Assembly: GCA_036389395.1 (NCBI GenBank)
Contig: DASVPY010000050.1
Span: 54,052-118,051 of the forward strand
Direction of reading: 5' to 3'
Length of the DNA stretch: 64,000 nt
Source of the DNA: QHXQ01 sp036389395
Lineage (GTDB): Bacteria > Acidobacteriota > Blastocatellia > Pyrinomonadales > Pyrinomonadaceae
A program made the translations under genes and the position numbers. Positions 62,617-64,000 of the stretch are shown piece by piece. How positions within the stretch are numbered: position 1 is the stretch's first letter; each line of letters opens with the position of its first letter. The notes below the pieces were generated by a model. The model worked only from the letters and a program-made list of their open reading frames with translations, had not been told where the DNA came from and searched no databases.

Positions 62617-63150
62617 TCAGGCTTCGTACTTCACGGTCTCGCGCCCCTGCTCCAACATCTCGCGGTTCCAGACGAAGCCGGCGCGGGAGTAGGTTGCGAG
62701 TTCAAAGTCCTGGGTCAGTTCGAGGCAGGCCGTCGGGCAGGCCTCCTGGCAGAGCGCGCAGAACATGCAGCGCGAGGTGTCGAAGATGAACTCGTCGAGC
62801 ACCTTCTTCTTGCGCCCCTTGCCGGCGACCGTGATCTCGATGTCCATCGGGATCACGTCAATGCAGTCTTCGGGGCAGGCGAGCGCGCAGAGGTTGCAGG
62901 CGATGCAGAGCGTCTCGTGCGTCTCCGGGTCCATGTTCAGGCGCGGCGCGCCGTGGAAGCGCGGCGCGACCTCGGCGCGCGCCTTCGGGTACTGTTCCGT
63001 GTAGATGCCGTAACCCTTGACCGCGTCCTTGTCGGTCAGCGCGCCGACGTTGAACTTTAAAGTCAGCTTCAGCCCCGCGATCAAGTCCACGAGGAAGAAA
63101 CGCTTCAACTTCTCCTTGAACGTCGGCGCGGGCACGTTAACGACCGGCAT
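62617..63150 (-). CDS. nuoI: NADH-quinone oxidoreductase subunit I
   Basis: A 177-residue peripheral-arm subunit with two 4Fe-4S motifs, CIACNLCALACPEDC and CMFCALCQEACPTAC, which bind clusters N6a and N6b in the electron path to quinone. N-terminal amphipathic anchor FKEKLKRFFLVDLIAGLKLT. Confidence 0.96.
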   Translation of the reverse strand: MPVVNVPAPTFKEKLKRFFLVDLIAGLKLTLKFNVGALTDKDAVKGYGIYTEQYPKARAEVAPRFHGAPRLNMDPETHETLCIACNLCALACPEDCIDVIPMDIEITVAGKGRKKKVLDEFIFDTSRCMFCALCQEACPTACLELTQDFELATYSRAGFVWNREMLEQGRETVKYEA

Positions 63151-63183
63151 AACTCATAACCTCTTCTGTTCAGACCCAGTAAT

Positions 63184-63262
63184 TTAGGATTTTTGATTTT
63201 TGATTGGCGGAGCGGGACGCGTGAGCGGTTCCCCCGAAATCGCAAATCAAAAATCTAAAATC
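63184..63262. repeat. HIR-22, heptad inverted repeat, word TTTTGAT
   Basis: Left TTTAGGATTTTTGATTTTTG then ATTGGCG; right GAAATCGCAAATCAAAAATC then TAAAATCCC. Same word class as HIR-18. It fills the nuoH-nuoI gap. Confidence 0.9.
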
Positions 63263-63264
63263 CC

Positions 63265-64000
63265 TCACCCTTTCGCGGCGGGCGCGGGCGCGACCGCGGG
63301 TGCGCCTTGCGGCGGCCGGACGAGCCGGACGCGGCGGCGCTGCTTCTTCAGGTTGAAGTCGCGCGAGCGCCAGTTGATGGCCGAGAGCATGGCGGCGGCG
63401 ATAAGCACGCCGGCCACGCCGAACGCGATCATGACGCCCTTGCCCGTCGCCGTCAGGTTCACGCCGCGCGCGATGGACTCGACCGTGTTTATGCCGCGCC
63501 AGCCGTCGAGCGCCTGCACGGTGAAGACGGCGAGCGCCGTGAGCGCGATGTTCAGGAGCGCGGCGGGCAGCAGCCACTTCCAGCCCAAGTCCATCAGTTG
63601 ATCGTAGCGGTAGCGCGGGAACGTCCAGCGCAGCCAGAAGTAGACGTAGAGCAAGACCGCCATCTTGGCGACGAAGACCAAGAGGCTCAGGGCGACGAAC
63701 AGCGAGTGGTTGTTGATGTCAAGCCGCCACAGGCCGGGGAAGTACCAGCCGCCGAGGTAGAGCGTCGTCGCCATCGCCGCGACGACGACCATTGCCGCGT
63801 ACTCCGCCATGAAGAAGAGCGACCAGCGCATGCCGGAGTATTCCGTGTGGAAGCCCGCGACCAATTCTGATTCAGCTTCCGGCAGATCGAACGGCGCGCG
63901 ATTATTTTCGGCGATGCCGCTGATGAGGAAGACAATGAAGCCGAGCGGCTGATAAATAATGTACCCGGGAAAGACCGAGTCGAGCGCCTGCGCGTGGACG
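63265..64000 (-). CDS. nuoH: NADH-quinone oxidoreductase subunit H (5' truncated)
   Basis: The frame continues past the window edge. The visible part has NNRAPFDLPEAESELVAG and FHTEYSGMRWSLFFMAEYA, the NuoH quinone-chamber signature, then several helices (YVYFWLRWTFPRYRYDQLM). A Pro/Ala/Arg-rich tail ends PAVAPAPAAKG, longer than usual. It is first visible gene of nuoHIJKLMN; NuoH links the peripheral arm to the membrane arm. Confidence 0.95.
   Translation of the reverse strand, partial: VHAQALDSVFPGYIIYQPLGFIVFLISGIAENNRAPFDLPEAESELVAGFHTEYSGMRWSLFFMAEYAAMVVVAAMATTLYLGGWYFPGLWRLDINNHSLFVALSLLVFVAKMAVLLYVYFWLRWTFPRYRYDQLMDLGWKWLLPAALLNIALTALAVFTVQALDGWRGINTVESIARGVNLTATGKGVMIAFGVAGVLIAAAMLSAINWRSRDFNLKKQRRRVRLVRPPQGAPAVAPAPAAKG

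Overview
This window is about 70% GC and comes from a Gram-negative, LPS-bearing, aerobic bacterium. It carries waaA and lpxK for LPS, a complex I operon, an F-type ATP synthase F0 cluster, an Oar-like TonB-dependent receptor with an N-terminal regulatory-like domain, PEP-CTERM proteins and a zinc-ribbon Ser/Thr kinase. Together these point to Acidobacteriota, probably Blastocatellia-like. That assignment is inferred from gene content and was not tested by a search.

Layout: 0-0.2 kb holds the end of an unknown gene. 1.0-5.3 kb is a minor-pilin operon of four genes, followed by an NtrC-type sigma-54 activator (5.45 kb) and murJ. 8.8-11 kb has two PEP-CTERM proteins with shared upstream motifs. 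11-16.3 kb holds nnr, tsaE, a bacilliredoxin and recG. A small two-gene cassette follows, flanked by a duplication of the recG 3' end. 17-22 kb holds the TonB-dependent receptor, rsmD and a small protein. 22.3-22.7 kb is a phased 21-bp array in front of an unknown helical protein. 23.7-28.9 kb holds an S46 peptidase, a methyltransferase, an SGNH hydrolase and a cysteine dioxygenase. 28.9-31.2 kb is a lower-GC block with a matrixin-like protease and a secreted partner. Then come tsaD, the minus-strand heat-shock operon hrcA-grpE-dnaK-dnaJ (33.5-38.9 kb), an SprT-like protein, dodecin, efp, waaA, lpxK, a Ser/Thr kinase, a CoA-disulfide-reductase-like flavoprotein and a LecA-like secreted protein. 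The right part is minus-strand: atpZ-atpI-atpB-atpE, a radical SAM enzyme, a GT2 glycosyltransferase, a second 21-bp array, and nuoHIJKLMN running off the end.

The most unusual content is non-coding. At least 22 intergenic spacers are filled almost edge to edge by imperfect inverted repeats. Their arms are tandem runs of short degenerate words, mostly 7 nt and in three cases about 9 nt. Many different word families are used, and a few (GCCAGAA, GTGACAG, TTAGTTG) recur at several loci. The elements are clearly AT-richer than the genes. They lie inside operons as well as between convergent genes, often touch start or stop codons, and sometimes supply the coding tail of a gene. Two long arrays have a strict 21-bp (3 x 7) period with no indels. 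I call the inverted elements HIR-1 to HIR-22 (heptad inverted repeats). No tRNA, rRNA, CRISPR, insertion sequence, integrase or prophage gene was recognised.
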